A DNA stretch of 64,000 nucleotides from Cyanophora paradoxa (lineage: Eukaryota > Glaucocystophyceae > Cyanophorales > Cyanophoraceae). The translations under genes and the position numbers were made by a program. Each line of letters opens with the position of its first letter. Position 1 is the first letter of the stretch. A model generated the notes under the pieces. That model ran no database searches. It was not told the DNA's origin and saw nothing but the letters and a program-made list of their open reading frames with translations. Where the stretch lies: assembly GCA_004431415.1 (NCBI GenBank), contig QPMI01000217.1, positions 61,556-125,555 of the forward strand. The letters run 5' to 3'. This document shows positions 11,058 through 21,056 of this stretch, one piece after another.

Positions 11058-13513
11058 CGCCTCGATGGGATATCGACTGGTCCTTCGGCGGAGGCGAGGG
11101 CGATTCGGAGCTACCTCGCGACCTGCGGGCCGGAGAAGGCTTACTCCGACCTGATCAAGTGCGGCCCGCGCCGGCCGAGCCACACAGCCGTGTCCGAGCC
11201 GCCGTGCAGGAGCAACGGGCGCGGGGCGTTCCCCGAGGACCTGAAGAGGGCGCTGGCGAAGGAGCGCATCAGGAACGAGAAGCTGATGGAGCTCCTGCCC
11301 GCCCCGTCCGACGTCCGGACCTCTGCGGTCCGCATCGGCGACCTGCACGGCGAGTGGTGCGTCGCCGCCCCGCGCGGCGCCGCGCCGGCGCCCCTCCCTG
11401 CGCGCGACCCGCGAGCGCCTCAGGATCCTGCCGGACCCGAGGCACTCGACGCACCCGCCGGAGCGTGTCATCCTCTTCCTCCACCGGAGCCTCGTCGCCG
11501 GTCCGCGGCGCCCCGCGCCCCGCGCCGGCGCAGGGGCCCGCGTCGACCCCCGCGCAGGCTCCTTCCGGCCCTTCCGCGAGTTCCTCTCGGCGGTGGCCAA
11601 CCGCGGCTACTGCCGCGTCCTCGCCGTGCGCCCCCCGCCCCGCCCCGCCCCGCCCTCCCCGCGCACCGCCGAGCGCCGCGCCGGCAGTTCGACTACAGCC
11701 TGGCTCCGGAGAGCGTGTGGCCGGCGCAGCTGAACGACGTAATGCGCGTCTACGAGTGGCTCGTCGACGTCGCCCACGCCGACCAGATCGTGCGCCCCGG
11801 CCCACCGGCCCTCCCCCCGCTCGCTCGGCCGCCCGGGCCCGCCCTGACGCCCGCCCGCCCGCGGCAGGTGCTGATGGGGGACAGCGACGGCGCCGGCGTC
11901 GTCGCCCACGCCGTCGCCGCCATCCTCCAGTGAGCCCCGCCCCGCCCCGCCCCGCCCGGCCCCGGCCTGCCTTGCGCGGGGCGCCGTCTGAGCGGGGCCG
12001 GCGCAGGCGGGGGTGGCCGGCGCCTGTGGGGCGATCATGCTCTCGCCGATCATCGACTTCGGGTTCAAGTACGAGAGCGTCGAGGCAAACGAGGAGCGGG
12101 ACGTCGTCATGAGCGGGAAGAGCCTCCGCGCCTTCTACCGCGAGGTCGTCCTCGCCGGCATGCCCGTGCGCCCCGCCCCGCCCCGCCCCGCATGCTCCCG
12201 CTTCCCTCCCCGCCCGCCCGCGGGGCCGCCCTGCTGCTCGCTCGCTCACGGGCGGGCGGGGGCGGCGCAGGCGGACGCGGCGACGCTGCCGGCGCTGGGG
12301 GACCTGGCCCCTTGGCGCGACGTCCCCGTCCTCATCATCGCCGGCGGCGACGAGGCGCGCCGCCCCCAGAGGCCCCGCGAGCAATCCGTCCCCCGCTGAC
12401 GCCCCGCCCCGCGCCGCGCCCCCCGGCAGGTGGTGCTGGACGACTGCGTGCTCTTCGCCGAGCGCGCTACTGCCGCCGGCGTCGTCGTCTACCTCGAGGC
12501 CCGCCCCGCCCGCCCCGCCCCGCCCCGCCGCCCCGCCCCGCCCCGCTTCCCTTTCTAATGCTGTTCGCCGGGGGGCAGGTGAAGGAGGAGCTCTTCCACG
12601 GGTTCGCGGCGTTCTACCCGTACCTCCCCGAGGCCGACGACGCCCTCGAGCGCGTCGCCGAGTTCCTACACACCACCGGCAAGCACGCCCCCCGCGCCTC
12701 CGCCGCCCGCCCCTACGCCTCCGGCTCCGGCTCCGGCTTCCTCAACGGCGGCTCCGGCTCCGGCGGCCGCCCCTGGCGCATGACCGCCAACGGCGTCACC
12801 GCCGCCGCCCCGCCGCCGCCGCCGGTCGCCAACGGCACGAACGGCCTGCACCGCGCGAACGGGCGCCTCTCGGCGGAGCGGGCGCCCTCGCCGCCGCGGC
12901 AGCGGGGCTCGCAGGGCCAGCCGCAGTCGTGGCGGCCGGCGCCGGAGCCGTGGGAGCATGCGCCGGTGCGGCGCTCGTCGGGCGGGGACGGGCGTGGCGT
13001 GGCGCGGGCGCCGTCCCACGTGCTGGCGGGGCAGTACCCGACGGAGCCCGAGTCCGGGCGGTGGTGGGCCACTCGGAGGTCGTCTACGCGCGCCCCCCCG
13101 AGGAGCCCTTCTCCTTCTTCCGCCCCTCCGAGCCCGCCCCGGCCCCCGGCTTCGCCTCCCCGGCCGCCCGCGTCTGGTCCCGCCCCGAGGAGGCCCCCCA
13201 GGCCCGCTCCGCCCGCTTCTCCAGCGGGCCGGCCCCGCCCCGCGCCGCCGGCCGCCGCCGCCCCTCGGGGTCCTCCTCCTCGTCGTCGGACGAGGAGAAG
13301 CGGCGGGCGGTGCGCTTCGACTACCGCACGGGCGACATCCGCGGGGAGGCGCCGGCGCCCCGCCGCAACGACTTCATCCCGCCCTCCCTGCACCGCGCCA
13401 GCGTCATCGCCGAGCAGCGCCACTCCGCCGCCGACCGCACCCCCGGCGGCTACTACTCCCGCGTCGCCCCCGGATCCGACGACGCCGAGCGCTGGGGGCC
13501 CAACGGCCGCTGA
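11058..13513 (+). CDS. Alpha/beta hydrolase of the hormone-sensitive-lipase family with a long disordered tail
   Basis: An esterase/lipase-like enzyme. In-frame exons give GEWILPDPRHSTHPPERVILFLH, RGYCRVLAFDYSLAPE, VLMGDSDGAGVVAHAVA, APWRDVPVLIIAGGDE, FAERATAAGVVVYLE and KEELFHGFAAFYPYL. This is the family order: nucleophile Ser in GDSDGAG (usually GDSAGG), acidic residue near GGDE and His in LFHGF. The oxyanion motif HGGG is replaced by HRSL. Introns at 12355-12429 and 12499-12578 have GC donors. After TTGKHAP a tail of ~250 residues rich in Gly/Ser/Pro and Arg follows, ending at 13513. A frame change near 13.0 kb needs a 41-nt intron or marks an indel. The true start lies upstream of 11058. 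Confidence 0.7.
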
Positions 13514-13818
13514 GCGAGGACGGCCGCACGGGCCAGGCCAGCCGCCGGCCCCGTGTTAACTCGTACTTGCATCGACCCTTATGTACGCTCTTGCGCACTG
13601 TACGTGCCGGGAGTAATGCTATGATACTATATATTTGTGTGCGCATGGATCACTCGACGAAGCACTCCGAGCCTAGAGTCCGCGGCCGAGGCTCATCAGA
13701 CGTCGACCGCGGCGGACCGCCGGCCGCGGCCGAGCGCGACGTCGAGCGATTTGATCCTAGGGGGAAGAGGCCCGGAGGGGGTACTGTTCGCCTGCGTTGT
13801 CTTGTTCGCTGTTCGAAG
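13514..13818. other. Intergenic spacer
   Basis: No gene seen. A locally AT-richer stretch near 13620 follows the hydrolase stop. The remainder leads into the eIF3j start codon. Confidence 0.6.
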
Positions 13819-14820
13819 ATGGCCGACGACGACGCATGGGGTGCGTGCGACCTGCCGGTCGAGGCGATACGCACCCGCGGCGCTCGGCCGCGCCGCCGCG
13901 CGCCAGTGGGTCGCGCGGAGCTGATCGATCCCGCCGCCGCCGCGCAGATGCGGATGACTTCACGCCGTCCGTGCCGGTTGTAAATGTGAAGCCTTCCTGG
14001 GAGGATGAGGAGGAGCCGGAGCCGGCCAAGTCGCCCGCGCCGAAGGCTGGCAGCGAGCCGCAGGCCAGCGGCAGCACCGTTAAGGAGGTGGTGAAGCCAA
14101 AGAAGGCGATGAAGGAGGCGATGAAGCGCGTGGAGGAGAAGAAGGGCGGCGCGTCGGTGGGCCGCGGTGCGCTCGCATCGGCGGCGGACTTCTTGGGCGA
14201 CGAGGTGGACCCCGAGCTGCGCCGGCTGCACCAGCAAAGGCAGCAGCAGGCCGCGGACTTCCAGAGCGCACAGGAGATGTTCGGCGATGTCGCCCTGGAC
14301 GAGAAGGTTCCGAAGACCGAGGAGGAGTTCAACAAGCTCGCGCAGATCCTCGCCGAGAAGCTCCAGCCCCTCGAGGTGCGCGCTGCTCGCGATCTAGATT
14401 CGAACCTTCTCTTTCTGCGCCGACGCGGGGAGCGCGCGCAGGCGAGCTTCCACTTCACCTCCTTCCTGAAGACGCTCGTGCGGCTGACGACCACGAGCCT
14501 CACCTCGGACAACCTGAAGGAGCTCTCGGCCTCCTGCACCGTCCTCATGAACGAGAAGCTCAAGGCCGAGAAGGACAAGAGCAAGAAGAAGAAGCGTGCG
14601 CGCGCCGCCGCCTCGGCCCCCGTTGGCTGGCCGGGCGCTCACGATGAGGCGGGGCGCAGCGGCGGCGGCGACGAAGAAGGCGTCTGTGGCGGTGGAGCGG
14701 ACGATGTACGACGAGGACGACGACTACGGCGGCGACGACGTGCGGCCCCGCCCGCGCCCGCCCCGCCCGCCCCCGGCCGCCCGCTCACTCGCCTCGGGGC
14801 CGCAGTACGACTTCATGTGA
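13819..14820 (+). CDS. EIF3J: Translation initiation factor eIF3 subunit J
   Basis: Loosely bound eIF3 subunit that works at the ribosomal decoding site during initiation and recycling. Five exons close perfectly: 13819-13840, 13948-14375, 14442-14595, 14660-14739 and 14806-14820 (232 aa). The N-terminus reads MADDDAWDADDFTP once the 107-nt first intron is removed, matching the acidic W-D-A-D start of the family. KPSWEDEEE, a lysine-rich helix and AADFLGDE..ELRRLHQQ follow. The C-terminus DDDYGGDDYDFM is the typical eIF3j end, and its last five codons form their own mini-exon. All four introns are GT-AG, three of them 64-66 nt. Confidence 0.93.
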
Positions 14821-15001
14821 GGCGCCGGCCGCTAGGCCTCCCCCATCGCTCTCTCCCCTCGGTCCCCCGCTCCTCCCCGACCACCCCCGCCCCAGCGCCC
14901 CTCCTCCCCCCGCCCCGCTTCGCTCGCATCCGCTAGATCCGTGCAGGCTTTTCATCAGTTTTGAAGCCGTCGAGGCCCCAAATGAACGGAGGCGCCTCCA
15001 T

Positions 15002-16680
15002 TTACATTGGGAGAAAGAAGCTGTACCGCGGCTCGTCGGGCGGGGCGGGCGCGGGGGGTCCCTCCCCGGCCGCCCGGCGGGCGCGGGCGCGGGCGAGGGC
15101 GGCGGGGAGGTCGCGGGGCCACTCGAGGGCGGAGCAGGAGAGGCCGAAGCCAGCGCCCGAGCCGGCGCTCCACCGGTGCGCCGGGGCCGGCCGCGGGCCT
15201 TCCCCCGCGCCCGCGTCGAGCCCCGCCCCGTACACCGCGTCCCCGACGATCGGGTACCCCGCCGCCGCCAGCTGCGCCCGGATCTGCCGGCGGGCGTGAG
15301 GGCCGTCGGGGAGGGCCCGGACAGGCGCCCCGCGCCTGGTGGCTGCGGCCGGTCCCCAGCTCGATCTCGAGGGCGAGCTCCCCCGGGCCCGCCCCCTCGA
15401 CGCCCAGCACCGTCAGCAGGCACTCCTGCCACGCCCCCTCCGCCCCGGGCTCTTTCCTCACCACCTGCGCCCCGCGCGCCTCAGAACGAGGGCGGGGCGC
15501 GGAGGATGGGGCGGGGCGGGGCGGGGCGGGGCGGGGCGGGCCTTGGGCGCCCGCTCGCTCTTCAGCATGTAGTGTAGCATGGGCCCGAGCGGGGGCCCGG
15601 GCCCGCCGGCCCTCACCCGCGCCCGGTATCGCTTCTGCACCTGCGAGGGGCGTCGACGTCGACGTCGGCTGAGAAAAGGGCGCTGGGCGTGGGGCGGGGC
15701 GGACGACGCCGAGGCGGGCGGCCTCGTTGAAGAGGGGCACGAAGGCGGGGCGCTTGCCCAGCACCAGGAGCCCTCCCGTCGGCTGGTCCAGCCGCGTCGT
15801 CACCAGCGCCGCGCCCCCGAGGCCCAGCAGCCGCCCTGCCGCGGCGCGCGCGCGCGCGGGGCTCGGGGCAGAGCAGGGGCCGGGCAGAGCTCAAGGCCTA
15901 GGGGGCCACGACCGCACCGACTTCGGCGGCGCAGTTCTCGTGAAGATTGTCGGTGGTGCAGTGCGTGGGGATGCCGCTGGGCTTGTCCAGCACCGCGAAG
16001 TCCTCCTCCTCGTGTAAGAGCCGCGCGCGCCAGTCCACCTCCCCCACGGGGAAGCGCTTCGGAGCCGCCGAGACGCGCACGTACGTTTCTGGCGGCAGCG
16101 CCGCATCCTCAGTCCACCGCTCGATGCGCTTGGCGGAGGGCGGCCTGCACCAGACGGCCCCGAACCGCACAAGCCACTCCGCCCGCGGCCGATCGCCGCC
16201 CAGCAGGCCCGCCACGAACTCGGAGAGACGGGCGCCCTGCGACGCCGGAACGAGCGCATGCCTTATGTCCATCGCCGGCTGCGCGTCCCCCGCGCCGCCC
16301 TCCATCTGCAGCCGCTCTCCGCTGCCGCTGGCCATGGGCGGGGTGTCGGGCCCATCGCCGGCCGCGGCTGCTCGAACACCCGCGCCCGTGTTGACGCTTG
16401 CGTAAGCGTACTGAGCCGCAGCGCGCCTCCTGGATCGCAGGCCGATCGCGCTGCAGCCGACGGGCCAGCAGGACGCGGCGCTCAGTCGGCGCGGCAGCCG
16501 CAGGCCGAGGGCGGCGGTGTGCGCGAAGGCTGCTGTTGCTTGCTGCGTGGCCGGTGTCTGTGGAGATCTCCTGACGCCAGCTGCAGGCGCTCTCCTCATC
16601 GGCCGGTCGTTCTCGCGCGGTACGTATACCCCGCCGAGCCGGCGCTCGGCGCTGGCCATGGGCCGTGTTCTCGCGCGCAT
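15002..16680 (-). CDS. RluA-family RNA pseudouridine synthase
   Basis: Isomerises specific uridines in RNA to pseudouridine. The catalytic Asp is in TTRLDQPTGGLLVLGK, the RluA HRLDxxTSGLL motif. The second signature is GRSHQ joined to IRAQLAAAGYPIVGDAVYG. An N-terminal RNA-binding-like part (EFVAGLLGG..WCRPPSAKRI) and EDFAVLDKPSGIPTH precede it. Introns: 15836-15917 and 15641-15707 (GT-AG), 15465-15541 and 15284-15335 (both GC-AG). The long basic N-terminus before residue ~130 may be an organelle-targeting leader; the start could be ATG 16680 or the in-frame ATG 24 nt downstream. The C-terminus ends RYSFFLPM at 15002, tail-to-tail with eIF3j. Confidence 0.85.
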
Positions 16681-17011
16681 TCAGAGCTAACGCGCATGCA
16701 TATGGGTAATTATAAGACTTCGAGCTCGCGCCAGCCCCCGCGGACCTGCAGAGCGAGCGCCAGCGCTAGCGCTAGCGCTCGAATTCGAACTCGAATTCCG
16801 GGGCAGGAGGAGGCGGCGGCCCCGGTGGAGGAGGTAAGAAGGAGGAGGCGGCGGCCCCGGCCCAGATCTAAACGTCGGCCCAGCCGGCGCGTGCTGGCCG
16901 TAGGACGTCCGGCCGGCGCCCGGAGCCTGGAGCGGTACCGCAGGACCCCCAGCTCGAGTCCTGCCCATCGGCTGCGCATGCGTCGCGTCCGTTCGGCATC
17001 TCGACACGGGG
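16681..17011. other. Spacer with TTCGAATTCGAA-like motif
   Basis: No gene seen between the start of the RluA gene and the stop of PITHD1. It contains alternating GCTAGC and GAATTCGAACTCGAATTC palindromes near 16765-16800 and a purine-rich block after them. Confidence 0.5.
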
Positions 17012-18412
17012 CTACTGTATCTGGCGGCCGAGGGCGTTCTCGGCCTTGTTCTTGTGGTCGGCGACCTGCGGGCGCAGCTCGTAGACCGCCGACACCGCCC
17101 GCCGCTCCATCTTCGTGTACGAGCCCTTCAGGCCTGCGCCGCCGCCGCCGCCGCCGCCCAGCCGCCGTAAGATCAGGCGGGAGGTTTGGAGGCGCAGGGG
17201 GAGGCGCGGGCGAGGGGCCGCGAGCTCGAGGCGGGCGGCCGCTGACCGATGTAGTATATCCTCGTCGAGTCCGCCCCGAAGTTCTCGCTGAAGAACATCG
17301 CTGAGAGATCAAAGCCGCGCCCGCGGTCAGCCGGGCAGATCAAAACCGAACGGAAGGGCGCGCGGGGAGGGGCGGGGAGGGGAGGCGGGCGCACTCAGGT
17401 CCGTGACGTTCTGGAACTTGGCGATCCTGTGCACGTGCCGGGGTGCGGGGCCGGGGCGAGGGCGGGGTCAGGATCGGGGCGCGGATCTCGCGGGGCCGGG
17501 GCGCGCTTCAGAGGGTACTCGATGGCGCCCTGCGGGTCCGCCTGCAGCTCCACCTCCTGCGCCGCCGGCACCTGCCCGCCCCGCCCCGCCCCGCCCCGCG
17601 AAGCAAGTCAAGGCGCTGGCGCGCGCGGGGCGCGGCGTCGGCGGCCGGCCGCGCTCGCCTGCTCCGCGAGGCCGAAGTCCAGGTCCGCTCGGTTCACGTA
17701 AAGCTGCGCCGAGACCCCGCCGGGAGCGCGAGGTTCCGAAAGTTCAGACCATGCGCCCGGCGCCACGAGGCTCGCGCGCGCGCGGCCGCGGGCGCAGCGC
17801 GGCCACCTTCACTTTCGAGGGCGCGCTGCTGCCCTCGCCGATCACGCATATGGACTTCAGCTTGATGGCCCCTGTGAACTGTGTGTGTGCGCGCGGAGCG
17901 TCGGCGAGAGGACCCACGGGCCGCAGACGCGGGCGCGCACGGGAATGTGCAGCATGAGCTGCTCGTCCGCCGCCGATTCGAGGAACGAGGATCGGTCGCT
18001 GGGGGCCGAGCGTAAGCGTTCAAATTCATGTAGCTAACGCGCGCGCCCAGGGTGTACACGCAAGCTTGAGCCGGCGCCCCGGCACTCGGGCCGGCTCCGC
18101 ACGCTAGCTCTAGATCTGTGCGAGCGCGCGGCGCACCTCTTCTTTGCTAGCGTCTTGAACAGCTTCTGGCAGCTCCCCGCCACGCTCTCATTCAAGCATC
18201 GCACCTGCAGCGGTCAGCGCTCGATGGCCGGGATCCGCTGCACATGCGGGCTCTGCGGCGCGCTCTTCGCGGTGAAGCGTACCTGCCCGGGCGCTGCTCG
18301 TCAGGGCGCGTGCCCGCCCCCGCAAGGGCGCATGCACCTTCGTTGTGTCCACATAGCGGTTCAGCAGCTCCTCGCACGTCGCGCACGACGCCTCGTGCTC
18401 GCAGTCGCACAT
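17012..18412 (-). CDS. PITHD1: PITH domain-containing protein 1
   Basis: Small single-domain protein whose PITH fold is shared with the proteasome-associated thioredoxin TXNL1. Nine exons close in frame to 196 aa. The start MCDCEHEASCATCEELL matches the Cys/His-rich family N-terminus. RCLNESVAGS, FLESAADEQLMLHIPFTG, IKLKSICVIGEG, LYVNRADLDF, IAKFQNVTDLTMFF, ENFGADSTRIYYIGLKG and a near-C-terminal ADHKNKAE block follow in order. Introns (minus strand): 18205-18337, 17999-18136, 17879-17940, 17704-17806, 17572-17658 (GC donor), 17427-17506 (GC donor), 17301-17394, 17134-17246. The length is close to plant and animal PITHD1. Confidence 0.93.
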
Positions 18413-19456
18413 CCGGTTGCGTCCACAGTACTTCGCGCGCGAAGCTGGGCGTCAGTGTTTAAGCACTGTATCCGGCCCCCGGCCAGTTCGCAACCAAACG
18501 AAGCAGCCAGCAGACGGTGCAGACCACAGCAGCAGCCATGGCAGTGATGGCACCCAATGGCAAGGCCGTGCCGGTGAAAGTGGCTAATTCGAATCAGGCT
18601 GGCCAAGTCCGGGGCGCGGACGTTCGACGGTCTGCTGGCCCTGATCTGCACGCGCGCAGCAAACCGGGTTCGCGATCCGAAACACGCGAATGTCGGAGGC
18701 AGCCATGCAGCAGGCCTAGGCCAGAGCGGGCGATGCCGCAATCGACCCGACCTGCGTCACACAAGCTAAGCAACCCAGTGCAGTAGCACCGCAGCGTTTA
18801 ATGGAGCTTTCCGAAGTTCAACCTTCCCTCATGTACAGCCGCCGGCGGCGGCAGCAGTCGGCGGTCTCGCGGCGGCTCTAGAAGTCGGCAGCCGCATCAG
18901 GCGAGCCCAGAGATCGACTGGGCGTTCATACAAGTCACTATAGTTCGCGTGATTCGCAGTTTGCCAGCGCTTGTTCATTTCGCGTGGCGTACCCCCTCCC
19001 AAGTCATTCCCCCCTTTTGGTGAAGGCGCCACGCCGGACATCCCGTCGGCTCCCGTCGGCTCCCGGGACTTGGACGCTTCACGAACGCCTCCACAACCAG
19101 TTCTCAACCCGAACCGCTCAGCAGCCATGGCCTCCTCGTGCGTACGCGCGCCACGGGCGCAGCGTGGCACGCCGCCTCGTGATCCGCGGCGTTCTGAGTT
19201 CTTCCTTCGTAGAATGACTCGTGTGAACGAAAAAAACGACCGCAGCCCCGGCGTCGCGTCTTGCGAACGCTCCCATGCCGGTGCCCCCGTTCGCCTCCCC
19301 GTCCAAGCTGTCTCCTCGCGGCCCCGTGGCTGAATTACAGTCCTCGCAGTCAATCAGGCTTCAAAGCGCAGTCGTGGCGCTGCCGACGAGTGCACGGATG
19401 CCGGTGCCTCCATTCTCGCCTGCCCCGTCTGAGCGCTCGCGTCACGGCGTCGTGCT
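18413..19456. other. Intergenic region with similarity to 23.18-23.31 kb
   Basis: No confident gene. A stretch at about 18480-18620 resembles 23185-23310: both contain GGCCAGTTCGCAAC and a GTG(A)AAG block. On the minus strand both can be read as TFTG.AL..GAI followed by hydrophobic residues, so a short membrane peptide is possible but not shown. Two similar ATGCCGGTGCC blocks lie at about 19273 and 19397. Confidence 0.4.
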
Positions 19457-19980
19457 GATCCCCGACCCGCGCAGTCATCAACGAGCGTCCGAAGCGCAGT
19501 ATCGTCGCTGATCATAATGTTGGTGCTGATCCGGAGGTGCGCGAGGCGGGCGCTGGCGGGGAGGCCGAGGCGGCGCGGTCGGCGAAGAATGCCCGCCTCG
19601 AGGAGACGCAGGCCGCGGAGGGGGCCCCGGGGCGCGCGTCCCCGGCCCCGGCCCCGCGGCCGGCCCCGCCGGTGCCGGTGGAGGAGGAGGAGGGCGTGCC
19701 GGGCTCGCAGGGCTTCGAGGGGCCCGCCCCCGCCCCCGGCCCCGCCGCCCCATTGGCCCCGCAGGCCCCGGCGGCCGGCCCCTCGGGCGGGGGCGACGGG
19801 GGTGGGGACGCGCTCTACGAGACCGAGAAGGAGGCGCTGCTGGAGGAGTTGGTGCGGGAGGCGCTGCGCGCGGGGGGGCACGAGGCCCAGCTTGCCGAAC
19901 TCCATGCCCTCGACGCCCGCATCGCCAAGCTCCGCGCCGAGATCTCCGCCCTCGTCGCCGTGATCTGCCGCCCGCTCTGA
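19457..19980 (+). pseudogene. Truncated paralogue of the 23.8-25.1 kb gene
   Basis: The open frame has no ATG after the preceding stop; reading from about 19537 gives a ~147-residue C-terminal half. It shares PVPVEEEE, VPGSQGFEGPA, PQAPAAGPS and EKEALL with the longer gene at 23817-25145, but lacks that gene's N-terminal helical domain. The last ~50 residues (EALLEELVREALRAGGHEAQ, LDARIAKLRAEISAL) form an amphipathic helix. It is either a fragment or a gene whose first exon was not found. Confidence 0.5.
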
Positions 19981-21056
19981 GACCCACGCCCCTCCAGGCC
20001 CCAGCCCGCCTCCCCGGCTGCCTCCCCGGCTGCTCGCCCGCCTGGCGCCGGCAGGCTGCGTGACCTGCGGAGGCGCCCCGGGCGCTGTCGGATAGCCCCG
20101 CGTGCTGTGTTCTTCTCCCCGAGGGGGAGGGCTTGCGAGCCCGTGCCCCGGTTTGCTCTAGCCTCTCCAGACGATCATTTCGTTAACTAAGATTCGATGC
20201 ATATGATCTGGCCACTTAAGCCTTGAAGCCCACCCAGCAACAGCTCGATGAATATCGGATGCTATGACCAGCTGAGCCTCGGCGCCTCTCCGATCCCTTG
20301 CCAAGTTTGCCTAGCGTTCGATTCCCAGAGTCCTGTGATATGCATATGGTAGCTGTCCTCGCCGCGCCGTTCGGGCATCATGATCAGCCATGTAAATATA
20401 TCAACAACAAATCTTCTGTATAGTATCGTATACGTAGCACCAACTTAATGAAGAGGAACTTCGGAAAGGGCGTGGGTTGTCCGACGGTCGTCGTTAAAAC
20501 TTTGAAAACTTGAAACCGTTTTGAACGTTGGTAAACGTTAACGCCGTGCCGCAGTGCGTGTGCCCGGCGGCCACCAGTACTGGATCAGTGAAGCTCCTGC
20601 AGCGCGCCGGCCCGCCGCGGCGCCCCGGGGCCCCGTGATCATGAACCGTTGAACATGGCCTCCGGCCCGCATGCTATGATCAGCTGAGCGCTAGCTTGGG
20701 GCCTCTCCGATCACTAGGCATTGATAGCTGTCTTCGATTCGCCATTTCAACGATTCGGGCATCATCATCAGGCCATGTAACTTAGTAATTATATAAATAC
20801 ACCAACAATTGCAATTAATCTACTTTAGTACCAACTCGATAAAGCTTAAGGAAGAAAGGGGGGTGTCGTCGTTCGTGAACACCGTAAGTATACGTATACG
20901 CGAGCCACTAGTGCTGGCTCATGATCACTGAGTCAGTGAAGCTCCTGCTGCGGGATGGCCCGCCCCGCGAACATGGCCTCGACGGCGGCTCTCGCCTCAC
21001 GGTACTACTACGGTAGACGGACGCGTCGAGGGCCGCGCTGCCGTGCACTCTGACGC
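19981..21056. other. Intergenic region with a degenerate tandem duplication
   Basis: No gene seen. Base composition drops towards AT. Two related blocks, about 20256-20610 and 20672-20975, share CTATGA(C/T)CAGCTGAGC, GCCTCTCCGATC, TTCGGGCATCAT, ACACCAACAA-like and CAGTGAAGCTCCTGC in the same order. Confidence 0.55.
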
